The notes: generated from the sequence alone by a model not told the origin. Positions 7,011-16,510 are shown, counted from the first letter of the stretch. The stretch: 64,000 bases of DNA from DMER01 sp003451645 (GCA_031976175.1 DALYLR010000019.1:1-64000), one strand, 5' to 3'. A program made the numbers and translations.

Positions 7011-8875
7011 CCCCGCAAGCTCCAGATAGCCGCAACCTTTATGTCGCGGTCGCCCTTTGTATTGGCATTTTGATCCTGTGGGAGTTTTTCATCCTCGGGC
7101 CCCAGCAAAAGGCCGAGCGCGAGCGCCTCGCGGCCCTCAAGAAGCAGCAAGAGCAGTCGCAACCAGCCACCCCAGGCGCGGCCAACTCCACGACAAGTGC
7201 TCCCGGCAGCGCTACGGCCCCGGCCTTGTCCGGCGCGCAATTAGCCGCCGTGCCACGGGTACAGGCCCTGCTCAATTCAGGGACACGCGTGCCGTTTGAT
7301 ACGCCCTCGATTGACGGCTCGATTGCGCTGACCGGTGCACGCATCGACAACCTGATGCTTAAGAAATACCGGGAGACCGTCGACAAGAAGAGCCCGGAGA
7401 TCACCTTGCTGACGCCCAAGGGTGCCGAGCTCTCCTATTTCGCGGAGTTCGGCTGGACAGGTGCGGTCGGCACGCCTCTGCCGGGGCCCGCAACTCCCTG
7501 GACCCTGCAAGGGGCCGCCAAGTTGGCGCCCGGCTCGCCGATCACGCTCAGCTGGGACAATGGGCAGGGTTTGCGCTTCACCCGCATCATCGCGGTGGAC
7601 GAGCACTACATGTTCACCATTGCCGATACGGTCGAGAATTCAGGCACCGCGGCTGTGAGCATCTACCCTTACGCTATCGTGCAGCGTCAAGGCCTGCCCA
7701 AGGACCATGTGCCCAACTGGATCCTGCATGAGGGCGTGATTGGCGTCTTTGAGGGTTCCACGAAACTGCTCACCTATGCCGAAGTCGCTGACGAGCAGGA
7801 GGTCAAGGTCGAGGGCAATGGCGGCTGGCTCGGCATTACCGACAAATATTGGCTGACCGCGCTGATCCCAACCCAGCAAGAAAAAATCCAAGGCCGGTTC
7901 GCTGCCATTCCCGGAACGGCCGCGACCCAATATCAGGCCGATTATCTGCTCTCCGCCCGCACCATTGCGCCAGGCGGCAAGGCCAGCGTCGAACACCGTT
8001 TCTTTGCGGGCGCCAAAGAGCGCTCGCGAATCCAGGCCTATGAAGAGGCCTTCAATATCCCGCGCTTTCATAATGCGATCGATTGGGGCTGGTTCTGGTT
8101 CCTGACGCAGCCAATGGCCTGGATGCTCGAGAAGCTCAATCTGTTCTTTGGCAATTTCGGTCTGGCGATCTTGGCCCTCACCGTGATCGTCAAGGCGTTG
8201 TTCTTCCCGCTCGCCAACCGCTCCTACGAGGCGATGAGCAAGCTAAAAAAAGTGCAGCCCGAGCTGCAGCAATTGCAGACAACGTACAAGGACGACCGGC
8301 TGAAACTGCAGACCGAGATGATGGCGCTCTATAGGCGGGAGAAGATCAATCCGGTGATGGGCTGTTTGCCGATCCTGTTTCAGATCCCGGTCTTTTTCTC
8401 GCTCTACAAGGTGCTGTTCGTCACCATCGAGATGCGCCACGCGCCGTTCTATGGCTGGATCCAGGATTTGGCAGCGCCGGACTTTACCTCGATCTTCAAT
8501 CTGTTTGGCTTGCTGCCATTCAGTGTGCCCGCATGGTTGTCATTCGGGTTCATTCACATCCCGCTTCATATCGGTGTTTTTGCCATCCTGATGGGCGTCA
8601 CCATGTGGATTCAAACCAAGATGAATCCGCCCGCCCAAGACCCTATGCAGCAGCAAGTGCTGAACTGGATGCCCTGGATCTTCATGGTCATGCTGACGAC
8701 CTTCCCCGCTGGCCTCATGATCTATTGGGTGTGGAACAACATCCTGTCGATCGCCCAGCAATATGTGATCATGCGCAAGAACGGCACACCGATTGAGATC
8801 ATCGACAATTTCAAAATGCCCGCCTGGATGAACCGCTCGACAGAGAGCGGCGGTCCTCCAGACGCGAAGACCTGA
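7007..8875 (+). CDS. yidC: Membrane protein insertase YidC
   Basis: A 622-residue YidC/Oxa1-type insertase, which integrates proteins into the inner membrane alone or with SecYEG. The Gram-negative layout is visible: an N-terminal transmembrane helix (about 9-25), a Q/A/P-rich linker, a large periplasmic beta domain (about 90-345) and a C-terminal five-helix core (about 365-600) with GWFWFLTQPM, GNFGLAILALTVIVKALFFPLA and the conserved MGCLPILFQIPVFFSLYKVL. Length is normal for alphaproteobacteria. It lies between yidD (4-bp overlap) and the engB GTPase gene (10-bp gap). Confidence 0.97.
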   Translation: MTPQAPDSRNLYVAVALCIGILILWEFFILGPQQKAERERLAALKKQQEQSQPATPGAANSTTSAPGSATAPALSGAQLAAVPRVQALLNSGTRVPFDTPSIDGSIALTGARIDNLMLKKYRETVDKKSPEITLLTPKGAELSYFAEFGWTGAVGTPLPGPATPWTLQGAAKLAPGSPITLSWDNGQGLRFTRIIAVDEHYMFTIADTVENSGTAAVSIYPYAIVQRQGLPKDHVPNWILHEGVIGVFEGSTKLLTYAEVADEQEVKVEGNGGWLGITDKYWLTALIPTQQEKIQGRFAAIPGTAATQYQADYLLSARTIAPGGKASVEHRFFAGAKERSRIQAYEEAFNIPRFHNAIDWGWFWFLTQPMAWMLEKLNLFFGNFGLAILALTVIVKALFFPLANRSYEAMSKLKKVQPELQQLQTTYKDDRLKLQTEMMALYRREKINPVMGCLPILFQIPVFFSLYKVLFVTIEMRHAPFYGWIQDLAAPDFTSIFNLFGLLPFSVPAWLSFGFIHIPLHIGVFAILMGVTMWIQTKMNPPAQDPMQQQVLNWMPWIFMVMLTTFPAGLMIYWVWNNILSIAQQYVIMRKNGTPIEIIDNFKMPAWMNRSTESGGPPDAKT

Positions 8876-8885
8876 CGCCAAGCCC

Positions 8886-9560
8886 ATGGTGGCGGTGACC
8901 CAAACGCAGGAGGATGCGCCCGCCCCCTTCACGCCAGAGGCGCTGGAGAGCGGCCGCAGGCTCTTTGGCTTGCCCTGCACCTTTGTGACCGGCGTGGCGA
9001 GCCTGCCGCAATTGCCCGCACATGCTCTGCCCGAGATCGCCTTTATCGGCCGCTCCAATGTCGGCAAGTCGAGCCTGCTCAATGCAGTCACCGGTCACAC
9101 AGCCCTGGCGCGCGTATCGGTCACCCCGGGGCGGACCCGGGAGATCAACTTTTTCGATTTGGGCGGCAAGCTCATGCTCGTGGACCTGCCCGGCTATGGC
9201 TATGCCAAAGCGCCCAAGGCCATGTCCGCCCAGTGGCAGAAGCTGATCACCGCCTATTTGCGGGGGCGGGCGGCCCTTGCCCGTATCTGCCTGCTCATTG
9301 ATGCCCGGCACGGGATCAAGCCCAATGACCGCGAGATGATGCGCATGCTCGATCAGGCCGCACAGTCCTATCTTGTTGTCCTGACCAAAGCCGACAAATT
9401 GTCAGTGGCCGAACAAGCCGCCGCCACCCGCAACGCCAGTGCCATTGCGGCCAAGCACCCCGCAGCCTATCCCTTGGTGCTGCTAACCTCGTCCGAGCAC
9501 GGCCTTGGAATTGCCGAGTTGCGCGCGCATCTTGCGGTCTTAGCAGCCAGCGCCGTATAG
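8886..9560 (+). CDS. engB: Ribosome biogenesis GTPase EngB (YsxC/YihA)
   Basis: A 224-residue TRAFAC-class GTPase. G1 is GRSNVGKSS (55-63), switch I is near VSVTPGRTREINFF, G3 is DLPGYGYA (100-107) and G4 is TKAD (167-170). The family acts in 50S subunit assembly and may also be linked to division. The N-terminal extension of about 45 residues before the G domain is typical for alphaproteobacteria. It is in the yidC-engB-argB run, a conserved order. Confidence 0.95.
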   Translation: MVAVTQTQEDAPAPFTPEALESGRRLFGLPCTFVTGVASLPQLPAHALPEIAFIGRSNVGKSSLLNAVTGHTALARVSVTPGRTREINFFDLGGKLMLVDLPGYGYAKAPKAMSAQWQKLITAYLRGRAALARICLLIDARHGIKPNDREMMRMLDQAAQSYLVVLTKADKLSVAEQAAATRNASAIAAKHPAAYPLVLLTSSEHGLGIAELRAHLAVLAASAV

Positions 9561-9590
9561 GCTTGGGCGTGAATTTCCACTGGAGCCCCA

Positions 9591-10547
9591 ATGGCCGCCA
9601 ATAATGAAGACCACGCTCAAGGCCGCGATGAGCGCGTGCAATCTTTGCGCACCCTTGCCAAATGGCGCTCGACCGCCCGCACGCTGACCGAGGCGCTGCC
9701 GCACATCCTGCGCTATGACCAAAAGAAGGTCGTAGTCAAATATGGCGGCAATGCTATGGGTGAGGAGGGCGTGGCGGAACACTTCGCCCAAGACATCGTG
9801 TTGATGCGCCAAACGGGCATTGACCCGGTAGTCGTGCATGGCGGGGGGCCGCAGATTGGCGCAATGCTCGATCGGCTCAAGATTCCATCGCATTTTGTCG
9901 ATGGCTTGCGCTACACGGACCAGGCCGCCATCGACATTGTGGAGATGGTGCTGGCTGGCTCCATCAACAAGCAGATCGTCAATGCCATTACGGCCGCAGG
10001 CGGCAAGGCGGTTGGCGTCTCGGGCAAGGACGGCCATTTAATCGTCGCCAAGAAGCTCAACAAGACGCGCCTCAACCCGCAAACGGGCCAGCGCGAAGAG
10101 CTTGATTTGGGCTTCGTGGGCGAGCCTGACGTGATCAACACGGCCGTCGTCGACACCATTGTCAAATCCGACATGATCGCTGTCATCGCTCCGATTGGCG
10201 TGGGCGCCAAGGGCGAGACCTACAACATCAATGCGGACACGGTCGCAGGCGCGGTGGCCAGCGCCATGCGCGCCGACCGTCTCTTTCTCCTGACGGATGT
10301 TGCGGGTGTGCTGGACAAGGACCGCAATCTCATTCCGGAACTCTCGGTTGAGCAGGCGAAAGCGCTTATTGCCGACGGCACAATTTCTAAGGGTATGATC
10401 CCCAAGGTTGAAACCTGCATCGACGCTGTGGAAAAAGGTGTCGAGGCCGCCGTGATCCTCGATGGCCGTATCCCGCATGTTTTGCTGATTGAGCTCTTCA
10501 CAGAACACGGCGCAGGGACCATTATCCGGCGGCAGTTTACGCTTTAG
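9591..10547 (+). CDS. argB: Acetylglutamate kinase
   Basis: A 318-residue amino-acid kinase that phosphorylates N-acetylglutamate, the second step of arginine synthesis. The ATP-site Lys lies in VVKYGGNAMGE (about 49-57), the substrate-binding glycines in VVVHGGGPQIGAML, and KNGD-type and MIPKVETCIDAV signatures follow. The N-terminal arm of about 40 residues matches the hexameric, arginine-inhibited type, so feedback control by arginine is likely (family knowledge). The gene starts 30 bp after engB. Confidence 0.96.
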   Translation: MAANNEDHAQGRDERVQSLRTLAKWRSTARTLTEALPHILRYDQKKVVVKYGGNAMGEEGVAEHFAQDIVLMRQTGIDPVVVHGGGPQIGAMLDRLKIPSHFVDGLRYTDQAAIDIVEMVLAGSINKQIVNAITAAGGKAVGVSGKDGHLIVAKKLNKTRLNPQTGQREELDLGFVGEPDVINTAVVDTIVKSDMIAVIAPIGVGAKGETYNINADTVAGAVASAMRADRLFLLTDVAGVLDKDRNLIPELSVEQAKALIADGTISKGMIPKVETCIDAVEKGVEAAVILDGRIPHVLLIELFTEHGAGTIIRRQFTL

Positions 10548-10590
10548 ACGTGCCTGCTGACCTTGATCTTGCGTGTGGGACGAACGCCTA

Positions 10591-11943
10591 GTGTTGACCA
10601 TTCTCGTGCGCGGCGCTGTTGTTTCGGTCTGCTTGCTGCTTGCAGGCGGGAGCGGCGCTGCATTGGCGCAGCAGGATCAGGGCACCCAGCCGCGCCTCAT
10701 TCCTGTAACACCTGAAGGCGAAGCCCCGCGGCGCAAAGAAATGCGCCCCGTCGCGGATGAGCCGGAACCGCCGCCCAAGCCAAAGATCATCCGCGTTCGT
10801 CCGCCCAAGGCGCAACCGGCGCCTGCCAACGAGACACCGGCCGCGGCATCCGCAGCAACGCCGGCCGAGGCGGTCCCAGAGATTCAGCCCGCGCCGCAAG
10901 TCATCCGGGTGCCTCCTGCCCGCGCGAAGCGCGCGGCACCGCCTGCCGAAACTAAGGAAGAGGCATCTTCCCAGCCGACGGACGCCAAGGAGGACTATGA
11001 GTTTTGCAACCGCACCTCTTTCTCCGTGAACGTGGCGCTTGGATTGCGGGATCAGGCGCAATGGCGCACGCGGGGCTGGTGGACAATCTATCCCGGTGAT
11101 TGCAAGTCCATCATCAAAGGCAAGCTGATGGCGACGCCCCATTATACCTTTGCCAAGACGCACTTCATTCATCGCGGCCCAACGCGGGTGTGGGGCGGCA
11201 ATCACCAGCTCTGTGTCGGGCGCGGCCAATTCCAGGCGAGCACGGATGAAACAGGTCTCTGTGGCAAGGGGCTCGAACTGCAAGGCTTTGCGCGCATCGA
11301 AACAGGCGGGCGCCCGTCCTGGAAGACGACCTTGGTCGAGAGTGCCGCCCTCAAGACCCTTGAGGCCGCCCGCGCCGCTGGTGTTCAGCGCATCCTCTTT
11401 GACCTTGGCCTCTATGAAGGGGCGATCAACGGGGACGCGGGAGCAGGGTTTCAGCAAGTGGTCGCCGGCGCCCGCACGCAATTGGGCTACCCTGCGGACG
11501 AAGACGTGATGCAGACCTATGTCAAACTGCTCGCAGAGGCCGCCAAACAACAAAGCCAGGTTGGCTTGACCTTCTGCAACCGCAGCCCTGCACCCTTGTG
11601 GGTCGCCTTGGGCCAAGTTGAGGGCGAACGGCGCCTCAGCCGCGGCTGGTGGCGCATCCAGGCCAATCAATGTGAAAAGGTCATCAAGGATCGCCTGACG
11701 CAACGTTACTTCTATGCGCATGCAACGAGCGAGAAGGCCTCATCTAAGGGCGTATGGGGCGGCCCGCACATGTTCTGCACCCGGGACAGCGTGTTCGAGA
11801 TGGACCGCGATGTGGAATGCCGCAACCGGGGCGGCGAGGAAACAGGGTTCCTCGCGATCGATACGCTGGAGCGGCCAGGTGCCGTCTTCAGCTTCGGTCC
11901 CCAGCAATCTGCCGCCAACGCACCCGCCCCTGTGGCACAGTAA
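10591..11943 (+). CDS. Exported protein with two DUF1036 domains
   Basis: A protein of about 450 residues. From the GTG at 10591 it begins with a signal peptide ending near GAALAQQ; an earlier GTG at 10573 and a TTG at 10594 are alternatives. A Pro/Ala-rich linker (about 40-130) leads to a first DUF1036 domain (EFCNRTSFSVNVALGL ... RTRGWWTIYPGDCKSI). A middle segment has EGAINGDAGAGF, resembling a peptidoglycan-binding repeat, and a second DUF1036 domain follows (FCNRSPAPLWVALGQ ... SRGWWRIQANQCEKVI). DUF1036 has no established function. The duplicated domain and the cysteines suggest a periplasmic, disulfide-bonded protein. It converges on the DUF2336 gene. Confidence 0.82.
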   Translation: MLTILVRGAVVSVCLLLAGGSGAALAQQDQGTQPRLIPVTPEGEAPRRKEMRPVADEPEPPPKPKIIRVRPPKAQPAPANETPAAASAATPAEAVPEIQPAPQVIRVPPARAKRAAPPAETKEEASSQPTDAKEDYEFCNRTSFSVNVALGLRDQAQWRTRGWWTIYPGDCKSIIKGKLMATPHYTFAKTHFIHRGPTRVWGGNHQLCVGRGQFQASTDETGLCGKGLELQGFARIETGGRPSWKTTLVESAALKTLEAARAAGVQRILFDLGLYEGAINGDAGAGFQQVVAGARTQLGYPADEDVMQTYVKLLAEAAKQQSQVGLTFCNRSPAPLWVALGQVEGERRLSRGWWRIQANQCEKVIKDRLTQRYFYAHATSEKASSKGVWGGPHMFCTRDSVFEMDRDVECRNRGGEETGFLAIDTLERPGAVFSFGPQQSAANAPAPVAQ

Positions 11944-11958
11944 TCCGTGCCGCCCGTA

Positions 11959-13080
11959 TCAAGATGGCGCTTGGAAATAGTCCAAGTGCCACCGCATCTC
12001 ATCCGCAGACAGCGGGAAGTCCGAGCCGTTGCGGGGCAAGAGCCGCTGCTGGGCTGGCAAATTGGCGACCAAGAGCTGAAGTTTCAGGCCAAGCCTCGCG
12101 GACAGACCCGCCCGCCACGCCAGCGCCATCATCACCTTGCCACTGCGGGACCCTAGCATCTTGTCGACGGTGCCGACTGGCATTTTGATGAGCGCGGCCA
12201 AGGCATACATCACAAGGTCCCGATCGCCGCGCTCCACCGCCTCCATCACAAAGTCTTCATCCAAAACACCTTTCGCCAAGGCCTTCTGAATGATCGCTGC
12301 ATGATCGGCGGTCTCTGCCGTAAACACGCCTTCTTGCTTAAGCCGCTCCTGCAGACGCTGGCGCAAGATCAACGCGGTTGCCTCGTCCAGGCCGGGGCGC
12401 TGTCCAAGCTGCGCCAAAAGCTGCGCACTCACAAAATTCGCTACCCGCAAAATCGCCCGCAGTGACAAGTCCGGATGCGCCACCAGCGGCGCATGCCAGG
12501 CCAAGTGATGGCGGGCGCTGGCGACCAGCAGATCGAGCGTCTCCGCCCGGATCATGGCATCGGGATTGCTCAACAGAGCGGCAACCGCTGGGACGTCCAC
12601 CGTCTCGGCAATGGCATGAGAGACCGCGGGCGAGAGTTTCCTTCGCCGGGCAATGGCTTGCAAAGCGCCCTGGGCGTGGGCGCCCGCGATAATCTCCAAC
12701 AGGTCGAATTCATTCAAGAGTGGCGAGTATTCCAGAATAGGCGCCGCGACTTGCGTCTCCATATCCCGCGCCAGCGTCAAGGCCAAGTGACGCGGGATAT
12801 GCGGGCACGCCTTGATTTCCTCTGCAAGGATGGCCCGCACGCGCGGGCAGACATCGCGCGCCATCGCATCGAGCAACTCCAGCGCCGCTTGGCGAAGGCG
12901 GCAGGTCTCCTCGGACGTCAACCCGGGCAGTAGCGCCTGGATTTTCTGACTGAGTTCCTCTGGCGCCGACAGGGCCTCCTCAGCAAAGGATGAGCCCTTA
13001 GTACGCTCATATCGCCGGGTTGTGGTTATGGCTGCGTTTTGCGGCCTGCCGGAGAAGGCTCCAATTATGGCCCGGAGCAT
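11959..13080 (-). CDS. DUF2336 protein (HEAT-like helical repeats)
   Basis: A protein of 373 residues from the ATG at 13080, which overlaps the end of the GGDEF gene by 16 bp; a longer frame to 13209 would read deep into that gene and is rejected. The sequence is all-helical with repeated units such as PRVRAILAEEIK, PRHLALTLARD and PLVAHPDLSLRAILRVANF, as in the DUF2336 family, known mainly from alphaproteobacteria. Function is unknown. The translational overlap with a degenerate diguanylate cyclase suggests joint control, perhaps in cell-cycle or surface signalling (inference). Confidence 0.78.
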   Translation of the reverse strand: MLRAIIGAFSGRPQNAAITTTRRYERTKGSSFAEEALSAPEELSQKIQALLPGLTSEETCRLRQAALELLDAMARDVCPRVRAILAEEIKACPHIPRHLALTLARDMETQVAAPILEYSPLLNEFDLLEIIAGAHAQGALQAIARRRKLSPAVSHAIAETVDVPAVAALLSNPDAMIRAETLDLLVASARHHLAWHAPLVAHPDLSLRAILRVANFVSAQLLAQLGQRPGLDEATALILRQRLQERLKQEGVFTAETADHAAIIQKALAKGVLDEDFVMEAVERGDRDLVMYALAALIKMPVGTVDKMLGSRSGKVMMALAWRAGLSARLGLKLQLLVANLPAQQRLLPRNGSDFPLSADEMRWHLDYFQAPS

Positions 13081-14765
13081 GCCAGGACCTCTGTGTCCTG
13101 TGCCGCCGGCGCCAGACTTGCCCGGATTGGCACTGGGCGGGTCCGTCCGTTTTGCTTTGCCGTATGCAACGCGACCGATGCGCGCGCAAGAACGGTATCT
13201 GCATCGCACGCACCAGGTTCGACAGGCACCAGCCCAACTCGCGGCGTGGCCGACAATGCCAGGCCCAATTGCCGCGATATGCCGCTGAACCGGTTCATGA
13301 TGGCATCGATGCGCTGAGATGCCGAAGCCAAGTCCATCCCTGCAAGGAAGAAGGCGAACTCATCATGGCGCAAGCGGCTGGCGCCCCCACCAACAGGCAA
13401 CGCCTCTTTAAGCGCGACTGCGACACCGCGCAGGAACCGGTCCGCAGCGTCCTGGCCCAGGCTGTCTCCAATCGCCTTCACATAGTCGCACCGCATTAGT
13501 GCCAGGACACCTGTCTTGCCGCCACGCAAGCGATTGGCGAAATCGCGCTTGAAGGCGGTCTCATTGGCCAAGCCTGTGACCGGATCCGTGTCCGCCTGTG
13601 CCTGCAGTTTCGCCAAGAGATCATGCTGCGCGAGGGCCAGACCCAAATGGCCTTGGGCCGCTCGCAAGGTGCTGAGCACGTCCATGTCCAACACGGCCGA
13701 GGGACAAGCGCTGGCGATCAGGATGGCGCCCCATCCTTGCTGCGCTGCCGGAACCGGCAAAGCCAACCCTGACCATGTGCCGGACGAAAAAATGAGCGGC
13801 TGATCACTGGCGTCCCTGACTGCGCGCTCCGCAATATCGTGCAAGAGGTCACACGGGGGATGCGGCTGCGCGCAAGCGGCGATGAGATCGCCGCGCAACG
13901 GCTTGATCCACGCGGCCTCTGCTCCACACACTTGCGCGGACAAGGTCGCAATCCGCGAAAGCATCGCCTCGCCATCCGGGGCTGCTTGCATCGCTGCGAC
14001 AATGTCGTTGTGAAGCAGCGCTTGATTGATCTGGCGCCGCGTTTCGGTCACGTCCTTCGCGACCCCGCGCACGCCTTTCCAGGTGCCTACAGCATTGATG
14101 ACTGGCACGGCCGAGATTTCGACGGTCCGGGTCTCCCCTGATGCGCCCGCGAACCTAGCGCCCTGCCGCTCCAAAACAGTGCGCGAGGCGAAGGGGTCCA
14201 GGCCCTCCTCACCACCCCGCTTTAGCAATTGTGCAGCCGGGGCCCCCACCAATTCCTCCGGCCGGTAGCCGAAACCGCCATGGGGGCTCACCCAGGTGAG
14301 TTGCCCCGCCGCATCCACCTCAAAAGCGAAGTCGGGATTGCACATCGCCACATCACGGAACAGCGCACGCGAGGCCTTGAGCATCGCGATCAAATTGGCT
14401 TCGCTGGAGGTGTCTCGCGCAATGAGCATGACCTCCCCCGCGCCTGGAATGGCCAAGACTTCAAAGCGGCGAGGGCCCTGGCCCGAGCCATGCTTTGGCT
14501 GCACGTCAGGCGTGAAGTGGCCTGACTTGATTTCACCCAGGCTGAGTGCGTCCGCCGCCAAAGCACGCATCAGGGCAGCCGAAGTCTCGTCCTCCAAAAG
14601 CCCGGCCGCACCGGCTGACTGGGCAACAATGTCTCCGGACGCCGAAAGGCACCAGGCCAGTCCATCATAGCCACGGATTAGTTGAGCGGTGTGCAGCCGC
14701 GCGTCCTCGGCAAGGGCTGCGTCCGCTTCAGGGTATGAGGCATCTGGCGCGGCGTTGGCTTGCAT
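13065..14765 (-). CDS. PAS-GAF-GGDEF protein with degenerate GGDEF motif
   Basis: A protein of 566 residues from the ATG at 14765, which follows a GAGG; a GTG at 14864 would add 33 residues but would run through the TTAA-N7-TTAA box. Layout: an N-terminal PAS-like region (about 25-125), a clear PAS domain (about 137-247, with DVTETRRQ at its end), a GAF-like domain (about 252-382) and a C-terminal GGDEF fold (about 387-547) opening with DPVTGLANETAF. The signature GGDEF is RHDEF (about 466-470). Losing both glycines usually abolishes cyclic di-GMP synthesis, so this is more likely a receptor or regulatory GGDEF than an active cyclase. Confidence 0.82.
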   Translation of the reverse strand: MQANAAPDASYPEADAALAEDARLHTAQLIRGYDGLAWCLSASGDIVAQSAGAAGLLEDETSAALMRALAADALSLGEIKSGHFTPDVQPKHGSGQGPRRFEVLAIPGAGEVMLIARDTSSEANLIAMLKASRALFRDVAMCNPDFAFEVDAAGQLTWVSPHGGFGYRPEELVGAPAAQLLKRGGEEGLDPFASRTVLERQGARFAGASGETRTVEISAVPVINAVGTWKGVRGVAKDVTETRRQINQALLHNDIVAAMQAAPDGEAMLSRIATLSAQVCGAEAAWIKPLRGDLIAACAQPHPPCDLLHDIAERAVRDASDQPLIFSSGTWSGLALPVPAAQQGWGAILIASACPSAVLDMDVLSTLRAAQGHLGLALAQHDLLAKLQAQADTDPVTGLANETAFKRDFANRLRGGKTGVLALMRCDYVKAIGDSLGQDAADRFLRGVAVALKEALPVGGGASRLRHDEFAFFLAGMDLASASQRIDAIMNRFSGISRQLGLALSATPRVGLVPVEPGACDADTVLARASVALHTAKQNGRTRPVPIRASLAPAAQDTEVLACSGP

Positions 14766-14839
14766 GCGTGCAACCTCGTTCGGACCATCAAGAGACTTGG
14801 CCCCGATAGGCACTCTCACACTTTGTGAGGGGCCACCCG

Positions 14840-14854
14840 TTAACGGCTCGTTAA
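14840..14854. promoter_or_regulatory. CtrA-type box upstream of the GGDEF gene
   Basis: A perfect TTAA-N7-TTAA (TTAACGGCTCGTTAA) lies 75-89 bp upstream of the chosen GGDEF start and 78 bp before the divergent HAD gene. This matches the known CtrA full-site consensus of alphaproteobacteria. The binding itself is inferred. Confidence 0.5.
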
Positions 14855-14931
14855 GACCGGTCACCCATGTGTTTCAATTCGCCGCCACAACGATTGTCAG
14901 GCCGCATGCGCCCGTGTATGCGAAGCGCATC

Positions 14932-15630
14932 ATGGATGGATTATCAAAAGCGCAACTGACGCGTGCCTTTGCATCGACCGATGCCTGGGTGTTCGATTTG
15001 GACAACACGCTCTACCCGGCACACTCCAATCTGTTCGCGCAGATCGACCGTCGGATGTCGGAATACGTTGCCCGCCTGCTTGAGGTCCCTGTCGAGGAGG
15101 CGCGCGTCCTCCAAAAGCAATACTACCAAGCCTATGGCACCACCTTGAACGGCTTGATGGCCGTGCATGGGATCGACCCCGCGCCCTATCTCGATTACGT
15201 GCACGATCTCGATCTAAGCGGCCTGGCTCCCGATCCGGCTTTGGCACGCGCCTTGAGCGCCTTGCCGGGCCGCAAGATCATTTTCACGAATGGTTCACGC
15301 GGTCATGCCGAGCGGGTTGCCGAGCAACTGGGCGTCGCGCATCTGTTCGATGGCGTCTCGGACATTGTCACAGCCGAGTTTTGGCCCAAGCCTTACACCC
15401 AAGCCTATGACAAGATGCTCAAAGATCATGCGATTGTGCCGGAGCGTGCGGCCTTCTTTGAGGACCTTCCGCGCAATCTTGAGCCTGCTCATGCGCTGGG
15501 TATGAAGACAATTCTGGTCAAGGTCGACCACCCTTGGCGGCGCGACGGACCCGTCGAAAGCGCCGACCGTACCCATGTCGATTTCGAGATTGAGGACCTG
15601 ACCGCGTTCTTGAGCCTTCTCACGGAGTGA
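14932..15630 (+). CDS. HAD-family pyrimidine 5'-nucleotidase
   Basis: A protein of 232 residues from the ATG at 14932; an open frame extends far upstream but the family begins near FDLDNTLYPA. HAD motif I is DLDNT (nucleophile Asp22, acid Asp24), motif II is FTNGS, the Lys is in FWPKPYTQAYDKM and motif IV is FFEDLPRNL. It matches SDT1/YjjG-type pyrimidine nucleotidases that dephosphorylate UMP and CMP. It is immediately followed by dapD, a common alphaproteobacterial neighbour pair; the role in that context is probably housekeeping only. Confidence 0.88.
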   Translation: MDGLSKAQLTRAFASTDAWVFDLDNTLYPAHSNLFAQIDRRMSEYVARLLEVPVEEARVLQKQYYQAYGTTLNGLMAVHGIDPAPYLDYVHDLDLSGLAPDPALARALSALPGRKIIFTNGSRGHAERVAEQLGVAHLFDGVSDIVTAEFWPKPYTQAYDKMLKDHAIVPERAAFFEDLPRNLEPAHALGMKTILVKVDHPWRRDGPVESADRTHVDFEIEDLTAFLSLLTE

Positions 15631-15635
15631 GCCTG

Positions 15636-16472
15636 ATGCCCCCCTTCGATATCGCCACCGCGCAGCAGATCATCGCCTCAGCTTGGGAGCGGCGGGAGAC
15701 CTTGACCGCAGGCGACAAGGACGCGCACGCCGCCGTCAAGATGGCGCTCGATGCCTTGGATCGCGGGACCCTGCGGATCGCGGAGCCCCATGGCGATGGG
15801 TGGGTTGTGCATCAGTGGCTCAAGCAGGCCGTGCTTCTGTCTTTCCGTTTGACGCCCATGGGACTCATCGCGGGCGGGCCAGGGCAGGATACGCCCTGGT
15901 GGGACAAGGTCGCCTCCAAATTTGAAGGCTGGACGGCGGAGACCTTTGCCACTGCAGGTTTCAGGGCAGTTCCAGGCGCCATCGTGCGCCGCTCGGCCTT
16001 CATCGGCCGCAACGCCGTCTTGATGCCGAGCTTTGTAAATGTCGGCGCCTATGTGGGCGAAGGCACCATGATCGATACCTGGGCGACCGTAGGCTCCTGC
16101 GCGCAGATCGGCCGCAACTGCCACATCTCCGGCGGTGCTGGCATTGGCGGGGTTCTGGAGCCCTTGCAGGCCAATCCGGTGATCATTGAGGACGGCTGCT
16201 TTGTTGGCGCGCGCTCCGAGGTCGCCGAGGGCGTGATCCTGGGCGAAGGCAGCGTGCTGGGCATGGGCGTCTATCTGGGCCAATCGACCAAGATCGTCGA
16301 CCGCGCGACGGGCCAAATCCATTATGGCAAGGTCCCGCCCTACTCCGTTGTCGTCGCGGGAACGCTTGGCGGTGGCGCCGACAGACCCGGGCTCTATTGT
16401 GCGGTTATCGTTAAGACGGTTGACGCGCGCACGCGCTCCAAAACCAGCATCAACGAGTTGCTGCGGGACTGA
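15636..16472 (+). CDS. dapD: 2,3,4,5-tetrahydropyridine-2,6-dicarboxylate N-succinyltransferase
   Basis: A protein of 278 residues in the succinylase branch of lysine and diaminopimelate synthesis. The helical N-terminal domain is followed by left-handed beta-helix hexapeptide repeats (about 110-225: VNVGAYVGEGTMIDTWATVG, CHISGGAGIGGVLEP, EDGCFVGARSEVAEGV) and the C-terminal VPPYSVVVAGTL. The ATG at 15636 has GGAG 8 bp upstream and is preferred over a GTG at 15627 that overlaps the previous stop. dapE lies downstream, so two steps of the pathway are together. Confidence 0.96.
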   Translation: MPPFDIATAQQIIASAWERRETLTAGDKDAHAAVKMALDALDRGTLRIAEPHGDGWVVHQWLKQAVLLSFRLTPMGLIAGGPGQDTPWWDKVASKFEGWTAETFATAGFRAVPGAIVRRSAFIGRNAVLMPSFVNVGAYVGEGTMIDTWATVGSCAQIGRNCHISGGAGIGGVLEPLQANPVIIEDGCFVGARSEVAEGVILGEGSVLGMGVYLGQSTKIVDRATGQIHYGKVPPYSVVVAGTLGGGADRPGLYCAVIVKTVDARTRSKTSINELLRD

Positions 16473-16510
16473 TTGCGCGGGGCGTGTGAACCAGCATACC
16501 TTCCATCCTT

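Noticed and set aside
10588..11721. 377-codon open frame on the minus strand
   Set aside because: It is opposite the DUF1036 gene; no recognisable motif and composition of a shadow frame.
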